This document shows positions 50,910 to 60,279 of a stretch of 64,000 nucleotides of DNA, in pieces (the stretch's first letter is position 1; every line of letters begins with the position of its first letter). Under the pieces are notes generated by a model. That model was given only the letters and a program-made list of their open reading frames with translations, was not told the DNA's origin and searched no databases. The position numbers were made by a program, and so were the translations under genes. Origin of the DNA: Sphingomonas sp. PP-CE-3A-406 (GTDB lineage: Bacteria; Pseudomonadota; Alphaproteobacteria; Sphingomonadales; Sphingomonadaceae); the NCBI RefSeq assembly GCF_003688625.1, contig NZ_RCWY01000001.1, forward strand, positions 248,001-312,000. Reading direction: 5' to 3'.

Positions 50910-51526
50910 GGCCGCGACGCCGGATCACGAAAGGAATTTCGTATAATATTCCCGCCGCGATTGCCTGACTCGGATAGTCCTGCCCGCGCCGAACATATTT
51001 TTCTCACTCCCGCGTGCGAATCGATCGCAGAGGATGCGGCAACACCGGCCTCGATTGATAGTCCGGTCAAAGCACTCTCCCAAATAGATAGGCGCGATCT
51101 CCTCCTGAGACTTTCCGCATATCTACCCGAAGGCCGCTACCAGCTGAAACGTGCTTTTATCAAGATATATCGATTGATCACTCAGCCGATAGGTAACGTA
51201 TGAACACCTTATAGAGCCAGTTCGGCTCTAAACGAAGATAATTTCAAAACTTTCGATGGAGATACGGGAAAGATAAAGACACTAAGCAAGATCAATGTTC
51301 GATCTCGTCAAACGGGCGGGACCGCTGGAATACAACGTGTTTATACGGTTCTATATCGTCGATGCCTCGTATCAGGCGTTTTTCGTCATGAGGGTTGGCA
51401 GCGGCGATTTGAACGCTGGGCTGATCGATGTTGAAATTGCAGCTTTTTAACCTCTGTCGCGTAGCGCCGACGCGCAACCTTTATGGTTTCCGAACCGTTC
51501 CCCGTCGGCATGACACGAGGATTCCC
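50910..51526. other. AT-rich intergenic region with two doubtful small frames
   Basis: A 617-base stretch clearly richer in A/T than its surroundings, between the GH3 remnant and the catalase. It holds an 80-codon frame (50961-51203, TTG start, no ribosome site, no known family) and a 51-codon frame (51295-51450, ATG, encoding MFDLVKRAGPLEYN... with a hydrophobic middle). Neither has strong support. TATAAT at 50942-50947 could be part of a promoter. The catalase promoter is probably in the last part. Confidence 0.5.
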
Positions 51527-53614
51527 ATGACCGACTTTTCAGATCTCAACGCAGGGACCGGTGGCGAGACGCATCAGGTCACCGATGCCGATCATCCGGT
51601 ACTGACGACCAACCACGGTACGCCGATTTCCGATAACCAGAACCAGCTCAAGGTCGGTGCGCGCGGGCCCGTCCTGCTGGAGGACGAGAGCTACCGCGAG
51701 AAGATCAACCACTTCGACCATGAGCGTATCCCCGAGCGGATCGTCCATGCGCGCGGTAGCGCGGCGCATGGCTATTTCGAGTGCACCGAAAGCCTGTCGG
51801 ACATCACCGTCGCGGATATGTTCCAGAAGAAGGGGCAGCGTACCGAGGTGTTCACGCGCTTCTCGACCGTCGCTGGCGGCGCAGGCTCGATCGATACGCC
51901 GCGCGACGTGCGCGGCTTCGCGGTCAAGTTCTACACGCGCGAAGGCAATTGGGATCTGGTCGGCAACAACATCCCGGTGTTCTTCATTCAGGACGCGATC
52001 AAGTTCCCCGACCTGATCCATGCCGCCAAGATGGAGGCCGATCGCGGCTATCCGCAGGCGGCGACCGCACACGACACGTTCTGGGACTTCATCAGCCTGA
52101 TGCCCGAATCCACCCACATGATCATGTGGGCGATGTCGAACCGCACGTTGCCACGCACCTTCGCGAACATGGAAGGGTTCGGGGTCCACACCTTCCGCCT
52201 GATCAACAAGGACGGCAAGTCGACCTTCGTCAAGTTCCACTGGAAGCCCAAGGCCGGGCTGGCGTCGACGATCTGGGACGAGACCGTAAAGATCGCGGGT
52301 GCCGATCCCGACTTCCAGCGGCGCGACCTGTTCGAGCGGATCGAGCGCGGCGATTATCCCGAGTGGGAGCTGGGTCTCCAGCTGTTCGACGAGGAATTCG
52401 CCAACAGCCAGCCTTACGACGTCCTCGATTCCACCAAGATCATTCCGGAAGAAGTATTGCCGGTGAAGATCGTCGGTCGGATGGTGCTCGACCGGTATCC
52501 CGACAATTTCTTTGCCGAGACCGAGCAGGCTGCGTTCGTGCCCAGCCATGTCGTACCCGGCATCGGCTTTTCGAACGATCCGCTGCTGCAGGGGCGGTTG
52601 TTCAGCTACACCGATACGCAGCTGTCGCGTCTCGGGTCGGTCAACTTCCACCAGTTGCCGATCAATGCCGCCAAGGGTCGTGCTGCCGCGGCTGGCAGCC
52701 CGTTCAATAATCAGCAGCGTGACGGTCACATGCAGATGGCGGTGCCGAAGGGCCGCGCCAACTACGAGCCGAACAGCCTGGCCAAGGCAGGTGAGGAAGC
52801 AGGCGCGCGCGAGGATCCGGACAAGGGTTACAAGACCTTCCCGTCGGACGAAGAAGGTCAGAAGCTGCGGATTCGGCCGGAGAGCTTTGCGGACCATTAC
52901 AGTCAGGCGCGGCTGTTCTTCCGCTCGATGGACCCAGCCGAGCAGGCGCATATCGCATCGGCGATCGTGTTCGAGCTGTCGAAGGTTTCGCTTGATCACA
53001 TCCGCATCCAGATGATGGCGAACCTGCGCAACGTCGACGAGGATCTGGCCAAGCGCGTCGCTGCCGGCCTCGCGATGGATCTGCCCGAGGCATCGCCGAC
53101 CGCGGCACCGGTTCTCGATATGGACCTGTCGCCGGCGCTGCGGATCATTCGTGGTCCGCTGGAGAAGCATACGCTGGAAGGTCGAACGGTCGGCATCCTG
53201 ATCGCCGACGGCACTGACGCCGGCGAGCTGAACACGCTGAAGGACGCGATCAAGAAGGCCGGTGGTCAGGCGAAGACGATCGCGCCCAAGGTCGGCAAGG
53301 TCCCGCTGTCGGACGGATCGCCGATCGCCGCGGATGCGCAGCTGTTCGGTCAGCCCTCGGTGACGGTCGACGCGTGCGCGGTCATCCTGAGCAAGGACGC
53401 CTGTGCGAATCTCGTCAAGGAAGGCGCGGCGGTACAGTGGGTCATGGATGCGTTCGGGCATCTCAAGGCGATCGGCTACAACGCCGCGGCCAAGCCGTTG
53501 CTCGACAAGGCCGGGGTCGAGGCGGACGATGGTGTCGTCGAGCTGGGCGCGTTCGTCGACGCGGCCAAGAAGCGTTACTGGGATCGCGAGCCCAACGTTC
53601 GTACGCTGGCGTAA
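51527..53614 (+). CDS. katE: Large-subunit haem catalase (KatE type)
   Basis: A 695-residue clade II catalase that splits hydrogen peroxide. Catalytic His is in [12 protein letters not shown], the active-site Asn in [11 protein letters not shown], and the haem-ligand Tyr in [14 protein letters not shown]. The C-terminal 150 residues form the flavodoxin-like (class I amidotransferase-fold) domain found only in large-subunit catalases ([34 protein letters not shown]). ATG 51527 with CGAGGATT is chosen; upstream residues are not catalase-like. A strong terminator follows. Confidence 0.95.
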   Translation: MTDFSDLNAGTGGETHQVTDADHPVLTTNHGTPISDNQNQLKVGARGPVLLEDESYREKINHFDHERIPERIVHARGSAAHGYFECTESLSDITVADMFQKKGQRTEVFTRFSTVAGGAGSIDTPRDVRGFAVKFYTREGNWDLVGNNIPVFFIQDAIKFPDLIHAAKMEADRGYPQAATAHDTFWDFISLMPESTHMIMWAMSNRTLPRTFANMEGFGVHTFRLINKDGKSTFVKFHWKPKAGLASTIWDETVKIAGADPDFQRRDLFERIERGDYPEWELGLQLFDEEFANSQPYDVLDSTKIIPEEVLPVKIVGRMVLDRYPDNFFAETEQAAFVPSHVVPGIGFSNDPLLQGRLFSYTDTQLSRLGSVNFHQLPINAAKGRAAAAGSPFNNQQRDGHMQMAVPKGRANYEPNSLAKAGEEAGAREDPDKGYKTFPSDEEGQKLRIRPESFADHYSQARLFFRSMDPAEQAHIASAIVFELSKVSLDHIRIQMMANLRNVDEDLAKRVAAGLAMDLPEASPTAAPVLDMDLSPALRIIRGPLEKHTLEGRTVGILIADGTDAGELNTLKDAIKKAGGQAKTIAPKVGKVPLSDGSPIAADAQLFGQPSVTVDACAVILSKDACANLVKEGAAVQWVMDAFGHLKAIGYNAAAKPLLDKAGVEADDGVVELGAFVDAAKKRYWDREPNVRTLA

Positions 53615-53681
53615 TCGTTCGGGTGCCGCTTCGATCTCTCGGGTCGAAGCGGCACCGCGATTTCGGCATTCGGTAGACAGT

Positions 53682-53718
53682 AAAAAACCACGCTCGGCTT
53701 GGCCGGGCGTGGTTTTTT
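53682..53718. terminator. Bidirectional Rho-independent terminator
   Basis: AAAAAACCACGC and GCGTGGTTTTTT form a long stem with inner GGC/GCC pairing, and both strands end in a T run. It lies between katE (+) and the convergent gene at 53763 (-), and so can end transcription from both sides. The clearest intrinsic terminator in the window. Confidence 0.9.
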
Positions 53719-53762
53719 ACGTCGTTGATAACACCGGGCCGGCGGACCGGCCCGGTTGTCGG

Positions 53763-54143
53763 TCAGCTCTTCTTGCGCGCGCGCTTGGGGCTTGCGGCGG
53801 CTTCGACGTCCTCGGCTTCGTCGGGCGAATCCTCGCCGGCTTCGGTCAGTGCCTCGCCGAGCGCCTTCAGCTTCTCCTGCGACTTGTCCGCCTTGTCGGC
53901 GATCTTGGTGGTCGCCGTACCGAGACGGTGCAGCAGCGCGTGGATGCGATCGGCATCGGGCTCACCCTTTTCGAGCTGCTTGCGCAGCGCGGCGAGGTCC
54001 CGCAGGATCCCCTTGGCACCCGGCGTGTCGATCTCGGCGAGCGCGGACTCCCAGTCCTCCACCATGTCGGCACCCTTGGTCGGCTTGGTGGCGTCGAGTC
54101 CGCGATTGATCGCGTTCATCGTTCCTGCAAATTTAACAGCCAT
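53763..54143 (-). CDS. Small charged coiled-coil protein
   Basis: A 126-residue soluble protein, largely helical: MVEDWESALAEID, ILRDLAALRKQLEKGEPD, RIHALLHRLGTATTKIADKADKSQEKLKALGEAL, then a very acidic stretch and a basic tail KRARKKS, which might bind nucleic acid. ATG 54143 with GGAGAGCG upstream; 29 further residues in the open frame are not supported. No known family. Confidence 0.65.
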   Translation of the reverse strand: MAVKFAGTMNAINRGLDATKPTKGADMVEDWESALAEIDTPGAKGILRDLAALRKQLEKGEPDADRIHALLHRLGTATTKIADKADKSQEKLKALGEALTEAGEDSPDEAEDVEAAASPKRARKKS

Positions 54144-54251
54144 GTTTCGCTCTCCGCAGCCATGATTTGGCAGATCGAAAACGAAGCGGATCCGCGAATA
54201 TGTCCGTGTAATCACAGCAACCTTGATCAAGATCGGCGGATTTTTAAGTGA

Positions 54252-55424
54252 TCAGAGCCTGATCGATTGCTGGCCGTAGGTTAGAACATTTGCCGCCGTC
54301 GACGTCGCGTCCTTGATCCGGCCCGAGAGCATTTTCACTTCGTTTGCCACCACCGCAAAGCTCTTGCCGCGTTCGCCGGCACGCGCGGCCTCGATCGAGG
54401 CATTGAGCGCGAGCATCGACGTCTGCCGCGTGACCGCACCGATGTCGTCAACGATCTCTGCAAGCTTCGACAAGGTGTCTTCGTGAGCCTTGCGGCGCGT
54501 TTCCGCCTCCTGACGGAATTGCTGCGCGCGAGCCGATTCTGTTTGCTCTGCTACGCGCATCGCGGTCACGTCGGTCGCCCATTTGACGATCTTCACCACG
54601 CTACCGTGCTGATCGAAGATCGGATTGTAGGTTGCCTGCAAATGGACATCGCCGCCGCCTTTGGCCCGCCGGCGATATTCGCGTTGCACGAACCGTCCAG
54701 CACGCAGGTTGGCCCACAAATCCACGTAATCCTGGGACGCTCGGTCTTCCGGCGAGCATAACATGCTGTGATGACGCCCCGCCAGTTCACTCATGGTGTA
54801 GCCCATGAGCGACAGGAGGTTGCGGTTTGCGGTCACGATCGTCCCGTCGATCGTCATCTCGAGCCAGCATTGCGACCGGTCGATCGCCTCCAGCTTGCTG
54901 CGATGTTCGGCGCTGTCGGCCAATTCCTGGTCGGCCCTTTGCAGCGAGGCGCCATTCAACAGGACCGAGGTCTCGAGCGCATAGAGTGTATAGAGCGAAT
55001 GCGTCAGCCGGGTCAGCGTCGCCGGCTTGCCCGTCAGCGCCGCGGACAGGCGGGCATGACGCGCGTGATAGCTGCGAAGCAGACCGGCGGAGAAGGCGAT
55101 CTCCGTCGCTCGGTCCATGCTGCTCGCCCGGCCACGGCGGACCATCTTGCCGATCAGCTTCTGGTTCAGGCCGCCGGTGAATTTGAGTTCGGTGTAGTCG
55201 ATGTCGCGACGAACGAGGTCGTCGATCCGGTCCTGCTCCAGATTGTACGGCGTGGCGTCGCCAGCGAACGGCCGCCAGAACCGGCGTACGTCCTCATCGA
55301 CGCCGTCCTTGATGACCGCCCAGATTTCACGCAGATCGCTTTCGAGGGTTCCGTCGGGATCGAAGGCCAGACGAAGGTCCCGAACGTCGTCCTCGTTGAA
55401 ATTTGAAGTCTTGGTGATCGTCAT
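54252..55424 (-). CDS. Soluble PAS-domain methyl-accepting chemotaxis-like protein
   Basis: A 390-residue protein without membrane segments. An N-terminal helical domain (20-175) may be a divergent globin-type sensor ([51 protein letters not shown]), but I cannot confirm a haem histidine. A PAS domain follows (about 182-292: [41 protein letters not shown]). The C-terminus holds the tip of an MCP signalling hairpin ([25 protein letters not shown], about 339-363), with very short arms. No other chemotaxis genes are nearby. It probably senses a soluble or redox signal in the cytoplasm. Confidence 0.78.
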   Translation of the reverse strand: MTITKTSNFNEDDVRDLRLAFDPDGTLESDLREIWAVIKDGVDEDVRRFWRPFAGDATPYNLEQDRIDDLVRRDIDYTELKFTGGLNQKLIGKMVRRGRASSMDRATEIAFSAGLLRSYHARHARLSAALTGKPATLTRLTHSLYTLYALETSVLLNGASLQRADQELADSAEHRSKLEAIDRSQCWLEMTIDGTIVTANRNLLSLMGYTMSELAGRHHSMLCSPEDRASQDYVDLWANLRAGRFVQREYRRRAKGGGDVHLQATYNPIFDQHGSVVKIVKWATDVTAMRVAEQTESARAQQFRQEAETRRKAHEDTLSKLAEIVDDIGAVTRQTSMLALNASIEAARAGERGKSFAVVANEVKMLSGRIKDATSTAANVLTYGQQSIRL

Positions 55425-55584
55425 CTCGGCCTCGTTTCGCGGCGTCTGCCTCGCACGATACAGTCAAAATGGTGTTAACCAACGCACAAATAGAGCCTTT
55501 TTGGGAACGGGCGGTTTCTTGTCGTTGCGCTGCAAACTAACCGTCGGAGATCACCGACGGGCAGCGCCGCGGGGTGACTTGGAT

Positions 55585-55613
55585 CTGTCACGACATCGTC
55601 GCGGAACTGTCGC
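55585..55613 (+). promoter_or_regulatory. Pho box of three tandem repeats before receptor-phytase operon
   Basis: Three 7-mers at an exact 11-base period: CTGTCAC (55585), TCGTCGC (55596) and CTGTCGC (55607), separated by 4-base spacers. This is the layout of PhoB binding sites (two or more CTGTCAT-like 7-mers, 4-base spacers). It lies 45 bases before the receptor start. The downstream gene is a phosphatase/phytase, which fits phosphate-starvation control. Confidence 0.65.
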
Positions 55614-55658
55614 AGGTGACCGGTAGGCGATCCCCAATTGGGCCGGGGACGATTGCAG

Positions 55659-58244
55659 ATGAACGGGATTTCGAAAGCTGCGCTGGCAGCGAGCGCGTCG
55701 CTGTGCGCGATCCTGACGGGGCCGCTCCAAGCGCAGACTGCGCCGGTCGCAGCCTCAGCAGCACCCGATCAGGAAACCCCGCCCGACGACATCGTGGTGA
55801 CCGGCACCCGCGCTGGCGAACGCAAGGCGATCGAGGAAAAGCGGACCGCGAACAATTTCGTAGAGGCGGTGTTTGCGAACGATGTCGGCAAGCTGCCCGA
55901 TCAGAACGTCGCCGAAGCGGTCCGCCGGCTGCCGGGCGTGTCGGTCGCCAACGATCAGGGCGAGGGGCGCTACGTCATCGTTCGCGGGATCAACCCGGAT
56001 CTCGTCAACGTCACGTTGAACGGCATGACCTTGCCCGCGCCCGAGCCAGAGGGTCGGCAGGTCAAGCTCGACGACATTCCGTCTGCCCTGATCAGCGCGG
56101 TGGTCGTCACCAAGTCGCTGACCGCGGATCAGGATGCCAACGCGATCGGTGGGTCGGTCGATGTCCGGACGCTGTCGGCGTTCGATCGGAACAAGGCCTA
56201 TTTCGCCGACGCGCGCGCCGCCTATGGCTGGTCGCGGCTCAACGGCAAGCATCCCTATGAGGGCGATATCCAGGTCGGCGGGCTGTTCGGCCCCGACCGC
56301 CAGTTCGGCGCCGTCCTGTCCGTCAATTACTCGAAGCGGCCGATCGAGTCGGAGAACTTCCAGGGCTCGACCAACTGGCGCGTGCCGGTGGCGGCGAACG
56401 GTTTCGTCGTGCCCGACCAATATGGCCTGCGCGACTATAACCTGACGCGGACGCGCAAGGGCGCGGTGCTCAATCTCGACTGGCGACCGAGCGATACGAC
56501 CAAGTTTTTCCTGCGCGGGACGTATTCGGCGTTCGACGACAACGAAACCCGCGACCAGTTCATCATCGACAACGAGTCCGCTTTCTCCAACCAGACCGCC
56601 ACCACCGGCCGGTTCCGCGGACGTGGCAGCGTCCGCGTCCGGCGGCGCGAGGAGAAGGATAACACCAAGTCGGTGCAGGGCGGGGGCGAATTCGATTTGG
56701 GGCCCGGCCATCTGTCGCTGACGGGGGGCTATGCACGCGCCGAAAAGCGCGACCCGCTCCGCTCCGAATATAATTTTCGGACCGGCGGCACCGCGTTGAC
56801 GGTCGATTACGATGTCGCCGACACGCCCTACACTTTCGTGCCGACGACGACGCTGGCACAGACCGCCTATGCGCTTAATAGCGTCAACTACGACCAGCGC
56901 CTCGCCGTCGAGAAGCTGGCGCAAGGCCGGATAGACTACGCCATTCCACTGGGGATCGGGTCCGACTCAGTGGTCAAGATCGGCGCGAAATATCTCGACC
57001 GGCACAAGACCAACAACCGCGACTACGTGACCTACGGGCTTACCAGCGGACGGACGTTTACGCTCGCCAACGTCTCGTATCTTGGCGACACCAGCTTCTA
57101 CGGGAGCGACTACACATACGGCCCGCGGATCGATTACGCCGCCGCGCAAGCGTACCTCGCCGCCAATCCCGGTACCGTCACGCTCAACACAGCGGGGTCG
57201 ATCGCCAACAGCCTGGCGAACGATTACGACGTGAAGGAGCGGATCATCGCCGGCTATGCGATGGCGACGCTGAAGTTTGACAAGCTGACGCTCGTGCCCG
57301 GCGTCCGCGTCGAACAGACCCGCGACCGTAGCCAGGCCAAGCTGATCACCGCCACATCGTCGCTGACCTCGGGCTATAACAGCTTCGGATCGAAGCAATA
57401 TACCGATGTGTTTCCCGGTCTCAACGCGCGCTACGACCTGACCGACGCGCTTGTCGTACGCGGTGCGGTGACGACCGCGATCGGCCGGCCGAATTATGCG
57501 CAGCTCGCGCCGTATGTCTCGGTCGATCAGACGACGTCGCCCAACTCGGTCGCACAAGGCAATCCGAACCTGAAGCCGTACAAGGCGCTCAATTTCGACG
57601 GCGCCGTCGAATATTATCTGCCGGGGCAGGGGCTGATCTCGCTCGGCGGCTTTTACAAGAAGCTCGACGATCCGATTTACGCCCAGTCGCTGCTCGGCCA
57701 GACCGGCAGCTTCGCCGGGCAGGCGCTGACCAACGCGACCGTTACGACGCCGCTCAACATCGACAAGGCCAAGCTCTACGGGATCGAGGCCAATCTGCAG
57801 ACGCGCTTCACCTTCCTGCCGTCGCCGCTCGACGGGTTCGGCGTGGCGGCGAACTACACGCAGATCTGGGGCAACGGCAACGGCACGATCCTCGGCACGC
57901 CGTCGCGGACCGGCGACATTCCGCTGTTCCAGCAGTCGAAGCATGTCGGCACCGCGCAGATCTTCTACGAGAAATATGGGTTCGCGGTCCGCGCCGCCTA
58001 TTCGTATCGCTCGGCCTATCTCGACACGCTCGGGGCGACCGCCGCGCTCGACCAATATACCGACAATAACGGCCAGCTTGACGTCAACGCCAGCTATCAG
58101 GTCTCGCCGGAACTCACCTTCTTCGCGAGCGCGACGAACCTGACCGACGCGCCGTGGCGTCGCTATATCGGCAGCAAGGCGTTACTGGTCGAGCGCGAGC
58201 GCTACGACATGTCGGTTCGCTGGGGCGCGCAACTCCACTTCTAG
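55659..58244 (+). CDS. TonB-dependent receptor of the phytase operon
   Basis: An 861-residue TonB-Xanth-Caul-type receptor. ATG 55659 is used, giving a signal peptide that ends near LQAQ; DDIVVTGTRAGE follows. The plug begins VFANDVGKLPDQNVAEAVRRLPGVSV, a hallmark of this subfamily, then YVIVRGINPDLVNVTLNGM and LISAVVVTKSLTADQDANAIGGSVDVRT; the barrel ends WGAQLHF. It is followed 9 bases later by a histidine acid phosphatase and preceded by a Pho-box-like triple repeat, so it probably imports phytate, inositol phosphates or another phosphate ester. Confidence 0.92.
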   Translation: MNGISKAALAASASLCAILTGPLQAQTAPVAASAAPDQETPPDDIVVTGTRAGERKAIEEKRTANNFVEAVFANDVGKLPDQNVAEAVRRLPGVSVANDQGEGRYVIVRGINPDLVNVTLNGMTLPAPEPEGRQVKLDDIPSALISAVVVTKSLTADQDANAIGGSVDVRTLSAFDRNKAYFADARAAYGWSRLNGKHPYEGDIQVGGLFGPDRQFGAVLSVNYSKRPIESENFQGSTNWRVPVAANGFVVPDQYGLRDYNLTRTRKGAVLNLDWRPSDTTKFFLRGTYSAFDDNETRDQFIIDNESAFSNQTATTGRFRGRGSVRVRRREEKDNTKSVQGGGEFDLGPGHLSLTGGYARAEKRDPLRSEYNFRTGGTALTVDYDVADTPYTFVPTTTLAQTAYALNSVNYDQRLAVEKLAQGRIDYAIPLGIGSDSVVKIGAKYLDRHKTNNRDYVTYGLTSGRTFTLANVSYLGDTSFYGSDYTYGPRIDYAAAQAYLAANPGTVTLNTAGSIANSLANDYDVKERIIAGYAMATLKFDKLTLVPGVRVEQTRDRSQAKLITATSSLTSGYNSFGSKQYTDVFPGLNARYDLTDALVVRGAVTTAIGRPNYAQLAPYVSVDQTTSPNSVAQGNPNLKPYKALNFDGAVEYYLPGQGLISLGGFYKKLDDPIYAQSLLGQTGSFAGQALTNATVTTPLNIDKAKLYGIEANLQTRFTFLPSPLDGFGVAANYTQIWGNGNGTILGTPSRTGDIPLFQQSKHVGTAQIFYEKYGFAVRAAYSYRSAYLDTLGATAALDQYTDNNGQLDVNASYQVSPELTFFASATNLTDAPWRRYIGSKALLVERERYDMSVRWGAQLHF

Positions 58245-58253
58245 GATTCTGCC

Positions 58254-59498
58254 ATGCGATCGATCCTTTCCGCCGCCGCGGCGATCCTGCTGGCCTCGAC
58301 CGGGTCTGCTGCCTTCGCGCAGGCCGCGGTGCCGGCCGGGTTGCACGTCGACCGGGTCGTGATGCTGATGCGCCACGGTGTCCGGCCACCGACCAAGTCG
58401 CCGCCGATGCCCGCGGGTACCGCTGCCGAAGCGTGGCCCGCATGGCTGGTCGAGCCGGGCTATCTGACCCCGCACGGCGCCGACGCATTGCGCCTGTTGG
58501 CGGCCGCCGATCGCGCCGCCTTCATCGCAGACGGTGTGCTCTCGCGGACCGGATGTGGCACGATGCGGATCATCGCGGACAGCGATCAGCGGACGATCGC
58601 GACTGCCCAAACTTGGGGCGCCGCGCTCGCGCCCGGGTGCACGCTCGATATCGCGCATCGCCCACAAGATATCGGCGATCCCGTGTTCTCGCCGATCGAC
58701 GAGGGGACGGTGCCGTTCGATGCGGCGCAGGCGCGCGCGGCGGTGCTCGACGACATCGGCCCCGCCGGTATCGCGGGCGAGGAGCGTCGCCTGCGCCCCG
58801 TGTTGTCGCGGATCGATGCGATCCTGTGCGGCGCGGCGAAATCGGCGTGCGGCGTCACCCGCGAGCCGTCGACGCTGGCGCCGCTCAAGTCCGGCGCACG
58901 GCCGAAGCTCGCCGGGGCGCTCGACCGCGCGTCGACCGTCGCGCAGATCCTGTTGCTCGAATATGCGGACGGCAAGCCGATGCGCGAGGTCGGGTGGGGG
59001 CGTGCCACCGCCGCCGATATCGGCCGCGCGTCGGAACTGCATGCGGTCGAATTCCGCCTGGTCGCGCGACCGCAATATGTTGCGGCGCGTGGATTGTCGG
59101 GGATCGGCGCCTTGATGCGCCAGGCGATCAGCGATCCGCGCAAGGATGCGCCGGCGATCACGATGCTGTCGGGTCATGACACCAACATCGCCAATCTGGG
59201 CGGCCTGCTCGACCTGCACTGGCGCGTGCCGGGGCTGGCCGCGGACGATCCTTCGCCGGGTGGTGCGATCGTGCTCGAACGGCTCGCCGATCAACAGGGA
59301 AAGCTCTACGTCCGCGCGGTCTATCGCTCGCAGACGCTCGATCAAATTCGCAACCTCACGCCTTTGGGTGGTGCGGCGAAACCGTATCGCACCGTGATGC
59401 CGATCGTCGGCTGTTCCGCGCGCGGGGTTCGCGGGCTCTGTACGCTGGCCGCCTTCGAGACGCTGATGAACGAGCGGCTGGTCGGGCAGGTCGGGTAA
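58254..59498 (+). CDS. Histidine-type acid phosphatase/phytase (AppA-like)
   Basis: A 414-residue exported enzyme with signal peptide (MRSILSAAAAILLASTGSAAFAQ). RHGVRPP (R40, H41, R44) is the branch 2 histidine phosphatase motif with phospho-accepting H41; HDTN (H308, D309) supplies the acid. Such enzymes remove phosphate from phytate or glucose-1-phosphate in the periplasm. Cysteines (C101, C129, C192, C199 and two near the C-terminus) may form disulphides as in AppA. It starts 10 bases after the TonB receptor stop, so both are one operon. Whether it is a true phytase cannot be told from sequence. Confidence 0.9.
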   Translation: MRSILSAAAAILLASTGSAAFAQAAVPAGLHVDRVVMLMRHGVRPPTKSPPMPAGTAAEAWPAWLVEPGYLTPHGADALRLLAAADRAAFIADGVLSRTGCGTMRIIADSDQRTIATAQTWGAALAPGCTLDIAHRPQDIGDPVFSPIDEGTVPFDAAQARAAVLDDIGPAGIAGEERRLRPVLSRIDAILCGAAKSACGVTREPSTLAPLKSGARPKLAGALDRASTVAQILLLEYADGKPMREVGWGRATAADIGRASELHAVEFRLVARPQYVAARGLSGIGALMRQAISDPRKDAPAITMLSGHDTNIANLGGLLDLHWRVPGLAADDPSPGGAIVLERLADQQGKLYVRAVYRSQTLDQIRNLTPLGGAAKPYRTVMPIVGCSARGVRGLCTLAAFETLMNERLVGQVG

Positions 59499-59536
59499 GG
59501 CGGGCAGAATCGGAACGGCGCGAAATCCTGTTGGCC

Positions 59537-59567
59537 CTTCCCCCTCCATTTCAGGCATGGAGGAAGA
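59537..59567 (+). terminator. Stem-loop after phytase gene
   Basis: CTTCCCCCTCCAT and ATGGAGGAAG form an imperfect hairpin around TTCAGGC. The CTCC/GGAG core with a TTCA loop resembles the hairpins in the repeat at 31815, so it may be a degenerate copy of the same element. It lies 39 bases past the stop. Confidence 0.5.
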
Positions 59568-59721
59568 CTGGCGGGCGCCAATGATGATCGGCTGGACCAG
59601 CGGATCGCCACCCCGCCGCATCGATCCTGTACCGCAACGCAACATCGGTTTACGGGGCCCGACAATCCAGATCCGCGAGCGCGCTTGCGGACCAGCGGAT
59701 TGGCGTATACGGGCCGCTTGA

Positions 59722-59738
59722 ATGTTACACTACAACAT
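59722..59738. promoter_or_regulatory. Fur/Zur-like palindrome before DUF2946-receptor pair
   Basis: ATGTT (59722-59726) and AACAT (59734-59738) are inverted around 7 bases (ACACTAC). Zur and Fur sites have this ATGTTA...TAACAT outline. It lies 19 bases before the DUF2946-like gene, over the expected promoter. Confidence 0.4.
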
Positions 59739-59756
59739 CACATGTAAGCACTGACC

Positions 59757-60179
59757 GTGAGGACGGGGGGATGCGAGATCGGCCAGCGGCCTGAGGGTAC
59801 GCTGCTCCGGCAGGCGAACGCCCGCGTATTCCGCATCGTCATGCTCGTCGCGGCGCTGTTCGCGATCCTCGTCCAGGGTCTCGTCGTCCAGGTGCATACG
59901 CATGTGCACCGGAACATGGCGCCGATCGTCCACGCCGCCGGGGCGCAGGCCGTCGCCGGTGCGGCCGATGACGGCTCGACGCAGCAGGACGAGTCGGATT
60001 GTCCGTTATGCTGGGAGCTGGCGCACGCCGACGCCTTCCTCCTGCCCAAAGACACAGTTGTTCTCACCCCCGCGACCAGCACGATCTGGCTCGCCGCGCT
60101 GTTGCAATCGGTATCCGTCCGCAACGTGCGCTCGCACGCCTGGCGCAGCCGCGCGCCACCGCTCCCCCTCCAAGCCTGA
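59757..60179 (+). CDS. DUF2946-like protein next to a TonB receptor
   Basis: A 140-residue protein with one N-terminal membrane segment (VMLVAALFAILVQGLVV), then a His-rich patch (VHTHVHRNM) and the DUF2946-like core CPLCWELAHADAFLL followed by TIWLAALL. DUF2946 proteins often neighbour copper or other metal uptake genes and may present metal. GTG 59757 is the start used; a start at the internal ATG before the membrane helix is possible. It precedes the receptor by 100 bases. Confidence 0.7.
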   Translation: MRTGGCEIGQRPEGTLLRQANARVFRIVMLVAALFAILVQGLVVQVHTHVHRNMAPIVHAAGAQAVAGAADDGSTQQDESDCPLCWELAHADAFLLPKDTVVLTPATSTIWLAALLQSVSVRNVRSHAWRSRAPPLPLQA

Positions 60180-60279
60180 CACTATTTTCGCGGGTGCGGC
60201 GTCGACGAACGCCGGTCCGTACTGCGTCGGCGTCGCGCAAGCGCGATCCGTCGCTCTAGGTTCTTGGAGCTCTTCAAAA

